A DNA stretch of 64,000 bases from Oscarella lobularis. Lineage: Eukaryota; Porifera; Homoscleromorpha; Homosclerophorida; Oscarellidae. This document shows, in pieces, positions 43,724-54,972 of this stretch (positions within the stretch are counted from its first letter, which is position 1; each line of letters begins with the position of its first letter). The notes below the pieces were generated by a model that searched no databases, was not told where the DNA came from, and saw only the letters and a program-made list of their open reading frames with translations. Location of the stretch: contig NC_089175.1 of assembly GCF_947507565.1 (NCBI RefSeq), positions 5,631,733 to 5,695,732 on the forward strand, given 5' to 3'. The translations under genes and the position numbers were made by a program.

Positions 43724-45348
43724 TTAGTTTATTTTCCATGCGCCGAAACAAGAACTCTGAGAGCTAAAAAAATGTCGTATGCTTCCTTCTTGCGCCCTTA
43801 CAGACAATCGACTGCCCTTTCTCACGTTCCAAAGCATTCCAAGATAGAGAGATTTGTGGCGAGTGTTTTCATAATGATAGTATGAAAGACCAATAAGAAG
43901 TGAATCAACATAAATGGCAGGATAAGGACCGCCATTTGACAATACGGAGGAGTTCAAATTGAAGTAAATAAAATAGATTCCAGATTCAGGCACGGTGATG
44001 TAACCATTGCTATACGTCATTCCGCCTTGGAGTACCGATGGATGGGAACCTGACGTGCTAGTTGACCAGTGAGTAATCACCTGGCCTGACAGACACAAAC
44101 AAAGGGGCTTAGTTGCCTAATAATTTGAATGACTATTTGTTACCGGAAGAATAGGTTTGCCAGCTGCCTGCACCATTTCCAACAAGGTACGCAGTAGGTT
44201 TCAATATTGTACCAAGTGAAGACTTGAGATCTGTTACAATCTACGTATGGAGATGCGCTAAAATCAGCCAGTCATTCTTGTCTGTTCATACCTGTTCTTT
44301 TAATTTTTTCATAATCTCTTCATCTATCTAGATAATGGAGTAACTTTAGACGATCAAGAAGATTTTAAAGATATTTACGTCAGGTCCTGGTATTCCTTGA
44401 AGTCCTCGCTCTCCTTTGTGACCATTTAACCCTCGCTCTCCCTATTTACTTATTTAAAACGATGTCTTTAATCTTTTTAATAAACCCGCCTTGTCTCCTT
44501 TAGGTCCTTTTGGTCCTGCTTGTCCTGTGTGACCCGGTGGACCCTACATTTACATTGTTAACCGCAAAGTAAGTACAAAGCGCGCGTTTGACTATCACAG
44601 GAATTCCGTCAATTCCTCCTCTTCCTCTTGGTCCTGTCGGTCCATTTTCTCCCTAGTCGATGTAGTTATCACGCACACAGGAAGAGAGGAGAACAGTACT
44701 TTAATTCCTTGTATTCCTTTTTGTCCTTTTGGGCCCTGTATGCCTGTTTCACCCTGCAATTAAATACGGTAAGATTAATTAACTTTAGAATGGGATACCA
44801 AAAACTGTACTTGTATTCCGGTATTTCCACGAGGTCCTTGTGGTCCGGTTGCACCTTGTCTACCTTGGGATCCAGGAGGCCCAACAACACCAGCGGGACC
44901 CTACTCAAATTTATTCCATGATTTTGGGATAAAGAAGCGTATGTAACCTGTTTCCCAGGAAGGCCTTGTGATCCTTTAGCACCTTGGTCACCCTATGCAA
45001 TCGTACGTAGTTTTTATAACGATCACCTATGAAAGAGTGCTTGTAATACTTTGTCTCCGTTTCTTCCCGCGTTTCCCTGTGTTCCTCTGTCTCCTTTATG
45101 ACCCTAGGCGCAGGAGTTTCAAATTTTAGAGGAGATGTACATGTACTGTATGTACCCTGATGCCTGGCGATCCCGAGTGACCTGGAAGTCCCTGGTGGTG
45201 CGATATATTAGACAAGTTGTCATCGTGGATCCGTATGAAGGCGTACTTTGTCGCCTTTCTGGAGAGGACAGTTAGAGCTGCTGTCCTCGTTTTGACATGA
45301 GAGCGGAATGAGGCAAAGAAAGACAAAGACGATTGAGCTCCAGTGCAT
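43724..45348 (-). CDS. collagen-TNF-like protein, unit 9
   Basis: ATG at 45348 (MHWSSIVFVFLCLIPLSCQ, then NEDSSSNCPLQKGDK-like). Older-looking member, closer to units 2 and 4 than to 5-8. Full exon set with GPAGVVGPPGSQGRQGATG (near 44813-44902), GETGIQGPKGQKGIQGIK, GENGPTGPRGRGGIDGIP and coil DEEIMKKLKEQ. TNF exon 43724-about 44085 with THWSTSTSGSHPSVLQGG, GYITVPESGIYFIYF, MLWNVRKGSRLSV and SCFGAWKIN, an Ile in place of the Val of all sisters. Loop NSSVLSNGGPYPAI lacks the usual poly-Ser. CRE degenerate (TGACATCA). Confidence 0.83.
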
Positions 45349-45779
45349 TCTTTTGATTACGTCTTCAGCGTTTCGAGTGACTTCGAGTAGAGATGTAGAG
45401 CGAATTTATAGCGGTGTACATGACATCATGGCTTGTCTGTAGACCCTTTTATGGTATTCCGAGTGAAACAATGAAAATCAGCACGGAACCAAATAAGGTA
45501 GAGCTAGTATACAACGCGTAGGCGCTCCTGACGCTGTTTATTTCACCGTATATGGTTGCATTAGTTCACAGAGAGTCTGTACGGTGTACTTGTTCACTTC
45601 TCCAGAACCAGCTCACGTGTATTCACGTGTGCAGAAGAGACGCGAAGTAGTGATGCCAAATGACTGCTAATACTTGATCTTAGAAAAAATCATCATGACA
45701 TCTATGATGCTCTCACATCACTGCGTGCAGGAATTCGAGATTGACTTGTAAACCGGCGCTCGCTTTCGTGGCGACGAAG
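45349..45779. other. upstream block of unit 9
   Basis: Promoter (ATTTATAGC at about 45404) and a shortened conserved block with CTCACGTGTATTCACGTG at about 45611; it leaves family sequence near 45660. Confidence 0.45.
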
Positions 45780-46277
45780 ATGACTATGAGCGACGAAGAG
45801 TCGTCTACATTCCGGGAGAGCGAAGAGCGAAGAATTCACGCAGCGAGTAATGAGTCAGGTATTGTGGTCCAATAATACAGTAGGTTAAGAGAGGCCCTGC
45901 AATAAATGTGTGTTTAGTAGTTGTATTGTGGGAGCGGGTCAACGTTGGTGTCGTACTAATACTGGACGTTTTCCTCTAGTTCGAACATTGGCTCGAGATG
46001 GCCAGGCGTTCCGTCGCACGTGTTCGTACGTTTGACTGAGATACCGAATTGAAAAAGAAGTCGCTATGGTATTAGACGCCTATGTAGTGTGGCTCTGTAC
46101 GACGCCAATGTCAGGATCACAGCCTGAGCTATAGTCTTTTCGTTTTAGAGGAAGGTAGTTGAAAGAACGAGGGAGGACGGTCCATTTCGTGCAGTCGCTG
46201 TCGACCCACAAGAGCACTTGCATTCTATGCATCCAGATTTAACTGTAGAGATTTTTCCTCGAGCGTACTGGACCTAA
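45780..46277 (+). CDS. possible three-exon small gene inside the array
   Basis: Exon 1 45780-45858 (MTMSDEESSTFRESEERRIH, then AASNES), donor CAG|GTATTG; exon 2 45980-46029 (VRTLARDGQAFRRTCSY), acceptor TTTCCTCTAG; exon 3 46149-46277 (RKVVERTREDGPFRAV, then AVDPQEHLHSMHPDL, EIFPRAYWT, stop), acceptor TCGTTTTAG. Phases agree. About 85 residues, charged, no signal or membrane segment. The DNA is unique in the window and plus-strand, unlike the array around it. I do not recognise it; exon 2's donor (TAC|GTTTGA) is weak and it may be a remnant of a larger gene. Confidence 0.3.
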
Positions 46278-46895
46278 AAATATTTCAGTTGCTGTACCAC
46301 CGTTGATTCTAGTACCTATGGCACCACGCACGAATCTCGAATGCATGAGCAGACCATTAGCTAGACCAAACTAGTCTTGGCAACCGTCGGTTCTGACATT
46401 TCGATGTTATAGAGCGTCATTTCAGCATATGATTTCAGGCATTGAATTGATGCTTGTCTAAAGGGCGAGACGTGAGAGTCTAGGTAGGCCGACTTGAGAG
46501 CTGTCACCCTGGCTAAGCCTTAGTTAGTCACCGGAACTAAACAAGATCCTCAGTCAGTAATGGCACCACATCAACCAGGGAAACAGCAACGGAAAAAGAT
46601 TCAATGCCCGGATCAGCGAAATGGCGATCGTTCCGCAAGAACTTCTCAACGCGAACTCAGCGAGGAGCCTGACGTAATGGAATTGTATTGCGAACGTTAG
46701 AATTTTGAAGCACAAGCGTCGAAGCGTCGAAGACCAGTTTCTATCAGGCCAACTGGTTTTGCACCGCGAAGGCAACATCGATGGGCGCAAAGATGGCGAC
46801 GACATTGTGTGAGAGAAATTAATATCGGCACATGCAACATTTTATTGAGACACCAGCACGAAAAGAAGACAGAAGTCTGTTTTCTGGGCGGAGTT
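46278..46895. other. spacer rejoining the array
   Basis: From about 46360 the MACPF-like upstream block returns (GGCAACCGTCGGTTCTGACA), followed by the standard spacer and the 3' flank of the truncated unit 10. No MACPF-like coding sequence accompanies it. Confidence 0.5.
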
Positions 46896-47745
46896 TTAGT
46901 TTACTTTCCATGCGCCAAAACAAGAATATTCAGACCCAAAATAGTGTCGCCCATTTGCACCTTGCGCCCTTACAGACAATTGACTGCCCTTTCTCACGTT
47001 CCAAAGCATTCCAAGATAGTGAGATTTGTCGTAAGTTTTTTCATAATAATATTGTGAAAAGCCAATACGAACTGAATCAACATAAATGGCAGGACGCTGA
47101 GTTCTTGATGATGATGATACACCAGTGTACAAATTGAAGTAAATAAAATAGATTCCAGATTCAGGCACGGTGATGTAACCATTGCTGTACGTCATTCCGC
47201 CTTGGAGAACGGATGGACGGGAACCTGACGTGATAGTTGACCAGTGAGTAATTACCTGGCCTGACAGAAAAAAGGACATAATTGCTTTTAAATTTTGAAA
47301 AGATTGTTTTAGCTACCCGAAGAGTAGGATTCCCAGCCACTACCGTCACCAACAAAGTATACAATGGGTTTCAATATTGTACTAAGTGAAGACTTGAGAT
47401 CTGTCACAATCTACATATCGATGAGATAGAAGGAGCCACATGTTCTTGTCAGTGCATACATTACCTTTTCTTTCAACCGCTTCAGAATATCTTCATCTAT
47501 CTAGATAATTGAGTAACTGTAGAAGATCAAGAAGAGTTCGTTTAAAGTCGTTTACGTCAGGTCCTGCTACTCCTTGAAGTCCCTGCTCTCCTTTATGACC
47601 AGTTAATCCTCGCTCTCCCTATTTAGTTATTTTAAACAATGTCTATAATCTTATTCTGAAACGCGCCTTATCTCCTTTAGGTCCTTCTGGTCCTGCTTGT
47701 CCTGTGTGACCAGGTGGACCCTACATTTAGATGGCAATGTAAGTG
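46896..47745 (-). pseudogene. collagen-TNF unit 10, 5' exons missing
   Basis: TNF exon (46896-about 47260; loops YTGVSSSSRTQRPAI, GANGRHYFGSEY; SCFGAWKVN), neck, coil and the last two collagen exons (GERGLTGHKGEQGLQG; GPPGHTGQAGPKGPKG) are intact. The next intron then joins, at GTGCAGAGC, the promoter region that normally precedes the signal exon. All upstream collagen exons and the signal peptide are gone, so a secreted product is unlikely from this copy. The short match (GTGCAAAGC/GTGCAGAGC) at the junction suggests recombination between two points of one unit. Confidence 0.82.
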
Positions 47746-48311
47746 CAGAGCTCATTTATAGCGGTGTGCATGGCGTCATTGTCTGTTTTTTAGATCCTTT
47801 TATGGTATTCTGGGCGAACAATGAAGATCAACAAGGCAACATGAATGATACCAAATTAGGTAAAGCCCGTACAACGCGTAGGAGCTCTCGACGCTGTTTA
47901 TTTCACCGTGTATGGTCGCATGTGTTCGCAGAGATTGGTGAACGGTGTCCTCGTCCATTTCAAATGCTCAGAACAAGCTCACGTGCATTCACGTGTGCAG
48001 AAGAGTGTGCACTAAGTAAAGTAGATGCCGAATATCAGACTGCAACAGAATTAAAGGCAAAGAGAAGTAGATGTAGACCAAGCTAAGTGAAAGCACATCT
48101 ACAAACGCTTTATTCAATCGTCGTGCTTGCCCAGGCTCGCAGCAGCTCAGATCCAAACGTCAATGGAAAAGGAAGAATCGTGCACACAATGTTGGACGAA
48201 CGAAGGACAAAGGGTCGCAGAGTTTGCAGTTTCCGAAACGAAACCTAGGCGACTAACGAGGTCATGATATTCCCCACAGAATTATAAACAATGAGAATAG
48301 TACACTGTGTT
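47746..48311. other. promoter/upstream block without its gene
   Basis: TATA (CATTTATAGC at about 47753) and degenerate CRE (TGGCGTCA) now face the truncated unit 10. The CACGTG block and plus-strand 81-codon frame follow, then the MACPF-like 3' flank. Confidence 0.5.
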
Positions 48312-50078
48312 TCAAACGTTCTCTATTTTGATCAGGTGCTGTTGAAGCATTTCATTTTTGAATGCGTGCTGCTTTCGAGGGTCTCTCAGCTCATCTAGAG
48401 ACCCAAGTTTGCCTCGTTGCTCGATTTCAGGCAGTTCATTTTGAGGCAAGTCCTTGATAGGTCTCCAGTGTTCCTCTGCTTTACGAGCTCTGTGTTCATC
48501 TTGGGGCCCTGCGATGATATCTGCTCTTTTATTACAGTTGTAAGCGTTCACCAATTGGAACTGAGCGACTCCACCATTATGTTTCCACGAGCTTTCATCT
48601 CTGCGTAACAACGATGCTCTTTCCTCGCTTTCCTCGCCTTTCTTCGCTTTCCTTATTTCCTCGCCTTTCTTCGCTTTCTTTATTTCCTCGCCTTTCTTCG
48701 CTTTCCTTATTTCCTCGCTTGGGATCTGCAAGTAGCGACGGCTACTGAAGACGCCGCTTTTCCATTGAATCATTAGCCCGGTGGCTAGCCAATCGTCGAG
48801 TGCCCTTGGCTGATTTGTACAGGGATGACATAGGGAGAACTGACAGCAGGACGTCTCGTCGAGATGCGTCAATACGTCTGCTCGATGTTTGTCTTTCGAC
48901 GACGTGCACAGGTAAAATCTCTGGTCATCGATCTCGAATGCAAGTAGAAACAAAGCACCTGGAGTCGTCAGCAAATCGATTTCGCCTTGCCAAGGAAAAC
49001 GCCATCGCCGCGGAAGCGTTTCGATGTAAACTGGAATTGCCTTTCTTTCTCGCCTGTCGTCCCGAGTTTCCCTGCGGCATCCGCAGTGACAAACCTCGCG
49101 CCCGCTTTGAGATAGAAGGGTCGGCTCATAGGAGCGCGTTGGAGCTCATCATCAATGAATTCCTGCGATGCAATTCGCATGAGCTTGGCCCAGTCCGAAT
49201 TGCCGATGAGCGCGGCGATGGGCAAGACGCGCAAACACAAAACGACTTCCTTGCTGCGTTCAATCGTCTGATCGCGCTTCAATCGCTCGTCCTTGTTGTC
49301 GTAGCCGTCCTCCTTGCATTCTTTTATGACACTCGGATGAAGCAAGACGTGAGTGCGTTTGGTGTAAGTCTTTTTTTTGCGCTTTGCCTAACTCGGAGGC
49401 GACCTTAAACATTTCAATTGTAGTTGAAAAGCTGGCGTTCTTTACGGTGGCGCTCGTCGATAATGTCGTCGTTTCTTCGCGATAAACTTTTCCACCCATG
49501 TCGATGCTGGCGACGAAGTGGGTCACGCCCCCGAGAGGACCCTCGATCGCTTGCCGACAGGCGAGTAGTTTCTTATCATTCTCGGTTTCGACGTTTTCCT
49601 TTGGAATCTGCTCGTACTTTTTCACAATGCAATCCTCAACGAATGTTTTAGTAGCGTCGACGAGTCCGTCTCTGTTGTGCGGGTGAAGCCGGAACGCGTA
49701 CGTTCGATTCCGAATCTGTTGACCGACGGCCAACCACGTTCGGCTATCCACAGTCGATTTCTCGTACGAGCATCCGCACTACAAGGCGATGGCTTTCAAA
49801 AGAGGCGCGGTCAGCGTCAAGCTCAGCTTCCGCGTCAGTTCCGCTTTGGACGAAACCAAGAAAGACAGCTCCGAGTATCCCGTTCCTACCCGGGTTTCCT
49901 CGACGCGCGGCTCTGAATCGCCCTTCGCGTCGTCGCCGAGAACGGGACGCGCGACGACTTGCATGAGCCTTTTCGGTTGAGTGGCTTTGATGCCTCGACC
50001 GAGATCCCAGCACGCCAGTTGGCTTTCGCTGAATTGGAGGCAAGGGTTCACTTCTTCGGGATGCACCAACTTTGACAT
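48312..50078 (-). pseudogene. MACPF-like copy, broken
   Basis: Full-length copy with the GGVTHFVASIDMGGKVYRE signature, FVEDCIVKKYEQIP, LRVLPIAALIGNSDWAK and GALFLLAFEIDDQRFYLC blocks. The C-terminal part has a different in-frame repeat (KKAKKGEEIRKAKKGEE) from the intact copy's RDDASREETTG repeat. About four breaks; fossil. It is almost identical to the copy at 57227-58935. Confidence 0.72.
48610..48725 (-). repeat. 36-bp-type minisatellite in MACPF-like copy
   Basis: Three to four units of a 36-base repeat (plus strand TTTCCTCGCCTTTCTTCGC), coding Lys/Glu-rich residues. The copy at 57227 has fewer units, so length varies between near-identical duplicates. Confidence 0.75.
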
Positions 50079-50838
50079 GTCGACTTCGAATGCCAGTTGG
50101 ATACTGTCAGAAGCCGATGCCTTTATATATAATCACTTTTTGCTGGTTAGACTACCTGTTTCAGGCAGACTATGCTTGCAAGCGTCGGCTGTTGCCAGTT
50201 GGATAATCTGTTCACTCGATTTCCGGCTTGTTCCTGTTTTATCCGGCCTAATCCAGGCCCTTTCCCGGGATGCGTGCTAGACCAAACTATGCTTGGAAAC
50301 CGTTGGTTCGGACATCTCGATGTCATAGAGCGTCATTTCAGCATATGATTTCAGGCATTGAATTGCTGCTTGTCTAAATGAGTCGTGAGAGTTTGGTGGA
50401 CCGATTGAAGGATTTGAGAGCCGTCGCCCTGGCTAAAGAAGAGCCTTAGTTAGTCGCCGAGACTAAACAAGATCCTCAGTCAGTAGTGGCGTTCTGTGAT
50501 TGCACCACATCAACCAGGGCAACAGCAACGGAAAAGATTCAGTGCCCGGATCAGCTAGAAAATGGCGATCGCTCCGCAAGAACTTCTCACAACGCGAAGT
50601 CAGCGAGGAGCCTGGCGTAATGGAATTATATTGTGAACGTTACAATTGTGGAGCACAAGCGTCGAAGCGTCGAAGATCAGTTTCTTTCAGGCCAACTGGT
50701 TTTGCACCGTGAAGGCAACATCAATGGGCGCCAAGATGACGAAGACATTGTGTCAGACAGTTTAAAATCGGCACATGCAACATTTTATTGAGACACCAGC
50801 ACGAAAAGAAGACAGAAGTCTGTTTTGTGGGCGGAGTT
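50079..50838. other. spacer between MACPF-like copy and unit 11
   Basis: TATATATAA at about 50124-50132 (MACPF-like promoter), standard spacer block, AATAAA of unit 11 on the minus strand near 50785. Confidence 0.5.
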
Positions 50839-52452
50839 TCAGTTTACTTTCCATGCGCCAAAACAAGAATAGTCAGGACCAAAATAGTGTCGCCCATTTC
50901 CACCTTGCGCCCTTACAGACAATTGACTGCCCTTTCTCACGTTCCAAAGCATTCCAAGATAGTGAGATTTTTTGTAAGTATTTTCATAATAATAGATTGA
51001 ACGGCCAATACGAACTGAATCAACAAAAATGATAGGATACTGATATCTTGATGATGATGATACATCAGTGTACAAATTGAAGTAAATAAAATAGATTCCA
51101 GATTCAGGCACGGTGATGTAACCATTGCTGTACGTCATTCCGCCTTGGAGAACCGATGGATAGGAACCTGATGTGCTAGTTGACCAGTGAGTAATTACCT
51201 GGTCTGACAGAAAAAGGGACATAATTGCTTTTAAATTTTGAATAGATTGCATTAGCTACCCGAAGAGTAGGATTTCCAGCCACTTCCGTCACCAACAAGG
51301 TATACAATGGGTTTCAATATTGTACCAAGTGAAGACTTGAGATCTGTCACAATCTACATATTGATGAGATAGAAGGAGCCACATGTTCTTGTCAGTGCAT
51401 CCATTACCTTTTCTTTCAACCGTTTCAGAATATCTTCATCTATCTAGATAATTGAGTAACTGTAGAAAATCAAGAAGAGTTCATTTAAAGTCGTTTACGT
51501 CAGGTCCTGGTATTCCTTGAAGTCCCTGCTCTCCTTTGTGACCAGTTAATCCTCGCTCTCCCTATTTAATTATTTTAAACAATGTCTATAATCTTATTCT
51601 GAAACGCGCCTTGTCTCCTTTAGGTCCTTCTGGTCCTGCTTGTCCTGTGTGCCCAGGTGGACCCTACATTTACATGGCAATGTAAGTGCAAAGCGGCCGG
51701 GCGTTTTACGTTTTACAGGAATTCCGTCAATGCCTCCTCTTCCTCTTGGTCCTGTGGGTCCTATTTCTCCCTAATTCATTATTCATAGCGTAAAATGGAA
51801 AAAGGCGCACAGTTATGTACTTTGATTCCCTGTATTCCTTTCTGTCCTTTTGGGCCCTGTATGCCTGTTTCACCCTGAAATTAAGTTTTATCTACCTGAA
51901 AATATGATAAAACACAGCAAGATACTTGTATTCCAGTATTTCCACGAGGTCCCTGTGGTCCAGTTGCACCTTGTTTACCTTGAGAACCTGGAGGTCCAAC
52001 AACACCAGCGGGACCCTACTCAAATTTAACGCCGATGGTATGGCAAAGAAGCGTATGCAACCTGTTTCCCAGGAAGGCCTTGCGATCCTTTAGCACCTTG
52101 ATCACCCTTTGAAATAATGTGTAGTGTGTAATGTTCATTTATGAAAGAGCACTTGTACATACTTTGTCTCCGTTTCTACCTGCGTCTCCTTGCGTTCCTT
52201 TGTCTCCTTTATGACCCTAGACGCAAGTGTTTCAGAATTGAGAGAAGAGAGGTTCATCTATGTACTCTAATGCCTGGCGATCCCGTGTGACCAGCAAGTC
52301 CCTGGTACGATATATTAGACAAGTTGTCATCATTGGTCCGGAAAGTGTACTCTGTCTCCTTTCTGGAGAGGACAGTTAGAACTGCTTTCCTCGTTTTGAC
52401 ATGAGAGCGGAACGAGGCAAAGAAAGATCAAGACGATTGATCTCCAGTACAT
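50839..52452 (-). CDS. collagen-TNF-like protein, unit 11
   Basis: ATG at 52452 (MYWRSIVLIFLCLVPLSCQ, then NEESSSNCPLQKGDR). Complete exon set. TNF exon 50839-about 51201: THWSTSTSGSYPSVLQGG, GYITVPESGIYFIYF, MLWNVRKGS, SCFGAWKVN. Loops YTDVSSSSRYQYPII, IYYYENTYKKS and GGNGRHYFGPDY. The acceptor of the third collagen exon is CAAAG rather than the usual CATAG. Perfect CRE 52528-52535, TATA 52510-52517. Looks whole. Confidence 0.85.
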
Positions 52453-52509
52453 TATTCCTTTGATTACTCCTTCAATGTTTCAACTGACTTTGAGTAGAGG
52501 TGCAGAGCT

Positions 52510-52535
52510 CATTTATAGCTGTGTGCATGACGTCA
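52510..52535 (-). promoter_or_regulatory. TATA box and palindromic CRE, unit 11
   Basis: TATAAATG (52510-52517) and TGACGTCA (52528-52535), same spacing as sister units. Confidence 0.7.
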
Positions 52536-53086
52536 TTGTGTGTGTTTTAAATCCTTTTATGGTATTCTGGGCGAAACAATGTAGATCAACAAGGCAACAT
52601 GAATGATACCAAATTAGGTGAAGCCCGTACAACGCGTAGGAGCTCTCGACGATGTTTATTTCACCCTATATGGTCGCATGTGTTCGCAGAGAGTGGTGAA
52701 CGGTGTCCTCGTCCATTTCAAATGCTCAGAACAGGCTCACGTGCATTCACGTGTGCAGAAGAGTGTGCACTAAGTAAAGTAGATGCCGAATATCAGACTG
52801 CAACAGAATTAAAGGCAAAGAGAAGTGGATGTAGACCAAGCTAAGTGAAAGCACATCTACAAACGCGTTATTCAGTCGTCGTGCTTGCCCAGGCTCGCAG
52901 CAGCTCAGATCCAAACGTTAATGGAAAAGGAAGAATCGTGCACACAATGTTGGACGAACGAAGGACAAAGGGTCGCAGAGTTTGCAGTTTCCGAAACGAA
53001 ACCTAGGCGACTAACGAGGTAATGATATTCCCCACAGAATTATAAACAATGAGAATAGCACACTGTGTTTCAAACGTTCTCTATTT
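52536..53086. other. upstream block of unit 11
   Basis: Conserved block with CACGTG pair and an open 81-codon plus-strand frame (52599-52844); ends in MACPF-like 3' flank. Confidence 0.45.
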
Positions 53087-54110
53087 TGATCAGGTGCTGT
53101 TGAAGCATTTCATTTTTGAATGCGTTCTGCTTTCGAGGGTCTCTCAGCTCATCTAGAGACCCACGTTTGCCACGTTGCTTGATTTCAGGCAGTTCATTTT
53201 GAAGCAAATCCTTGATAGGTCTCCAGTGTTCCTCTGCTTTACGAGCTCTGTGTTCATCTTGGGGCCCTGCAATGACATCTGCTTTTTATCACAGTTATAA
53301 GCGTTCACCAATTGGAACTGAGCGACTCCACCATTATGTTTCCACGAGCTTTCATCTCTGCGTAAGAGCGATGCTCTTTCCTCGCTTGGGATCCCGCTTG
53401 GGATCAACTGCAAGTAGCGACGACTACTGAAGACGCCGCTTTTCCACTAAATCATTAGCCCGGTGGCTAGCAAATCGTTGAGAGCCTTTGGCTGATTTGT
53501 ACAGGGAGAACTGACTACCGGACGTCGAGATGCGTCAACACCTTTCTTCATATTAGTCTATCGACGACGTGCACAGGTAAAATCTCTGGTCATCGATCTC
53601 GAATGCAAGTAGAAACAAAGAACCTGGTGTCGTCAGCAAATCAATTTCGCCTTGCCAAGGAAAACGCCATCGCCGCGGAAGTGTTTCAATGTAAACTGGC
53701 GTTTCCTTTTCTTTCTCGCCGGTCGTCTCGAGTTTCCCTGCTGCGGCATACGCAGTGACATACATTTTGCCCACTTTGAGATAGAAGGGTTGGGTGATGG
53801 GAGAACTTTGGAGCTCGTCGCGGATGAATTCGCGCGATGCTCTTCGCATGGAATCGGTCCAAAAGGGATCTTTGACGAGACGCGCAAATACACGATGACT
53901 TCCTTCTTGCGATCGATCGTCTGATCGCGCTCCAACTGCTCTTTATCCAAATTTCTTATGACTTCCGGATGAAGCAAGACGCGAGTGCGTTTGGTGCAAG
54001 TCGTTTTAGAATTTTCTTGTGCTTTCCCGAATGCTGAGGCGGCCTTAAAAATTTCAACTGTAGTTCCAAAGCTGGCGTCCTTTACAGTGGTGCTCGTTGA
54101 CGATGATACT
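53087..54110 (-). pseudogene. MACPF-like copy, 3' two-thirds, broken
   Basis: Near-duplicate of 41130-42155, with the same missing 5' third and the same junction to collagen exons. Not a single open frame (about three breaks). Fossil. Confidence 0.7.
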
Positions 54111-54345
54111 ATCTAGATGATGAGATGAATTTAGAACATTAAGAAAAGTCTAAAGGCATTTACGTCAGGTCCTGGTATTCCTTGAAGTCCCCGCTCTCCT
54201 TTGTAGCCAGTTAATCCTCGCAAACCCTATTTAAATAATTAAAATAACGTCTTTAATTATTTGATTAATAAGCACACCTTATCTCCTTTAGGTCCTTTAG
54301 GTCCTGCTTGTCCTGAGCGACCCGGTGGATCCTGCCAGTTGGATA
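54111..54345 (-). pseudogene. stray collagen exons, second copy
   Basis: Same two collagen exons and the same two junctions as 42156-42370, with small differences (an extra CCTTTAGGT in the second exon; GGTGGATCCT). Shows that the mosaic was made once and then duplicated. Confidence 0.8.
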
Positions 54346-54972
54346 ATCTGTTGACTCGATTTCCGGCTTGTTCCTATTTTATCCGGCCTAATCCAGGCCC
54401 TTTCCCGGAATGCGTGCTAGGACAAACTATGCTTGGCAACCTTCGGTTCTGACATCTCGATGTCATAGAGCAGCATTTCAGCATATGATTTCAGGCATTG
54501 AGTTGATGCTTGTCTAAAGGGTGAGACGTGAGAGTCTAGGTAGGCCGGCTGAAGGACGTGAGAGCCGTCGCCCTGGCTAAAGAAGAGCCTTAGTTAGTCG
54601 CCGACACTAAACAAGATCCTCAGTCAGTCGTGGCGTTCTGTTATTGCACCAGATCAACCAGGGCAACAGCAACGGAAAAAGATTCAGTGCCCGGATCAGC
54701 TGGGAAATGGCGCAAGAACTTCTCAACGCAAAGTCAGCGAGGAGCCTGGCGTAGTGGAATTGTATTGCGAACGTTAGAATTGTGGAGCATAAGCGTCGAA
54801 GCGTCGAAGACCAGTTTCTATCATGCCAACTGGTTTTGCACCGCGAAGGCAACATCAATGGGCGCCAAGATGACGACGACATTGTGTCAGAACCTTTAAG
54901 CTCGGCACCTGCAACATTTTATTGAGACACCAGCACGAAAAGAAGACAGAAGTCTGTTTTATGGGTGGAGTT
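54346..54972. other. spacer
   Basis: MACPF-like upstream block and standard spacer, nearly identical to 42371-43012; 3' flank of unit 12 with AATAAA near 54918. Confidence 0.45.

Noticed and set aside
48800-49408. 202-codon plus-strand frame (also at 57657-58265 and partly at 23514-23945)
   Set aside because: Lies antisense to MACPF-like sequence whose minus-strand protein blocks are conserved across all copies; the plus-strand product varies with indels and has no recognisable feature. A shadow.
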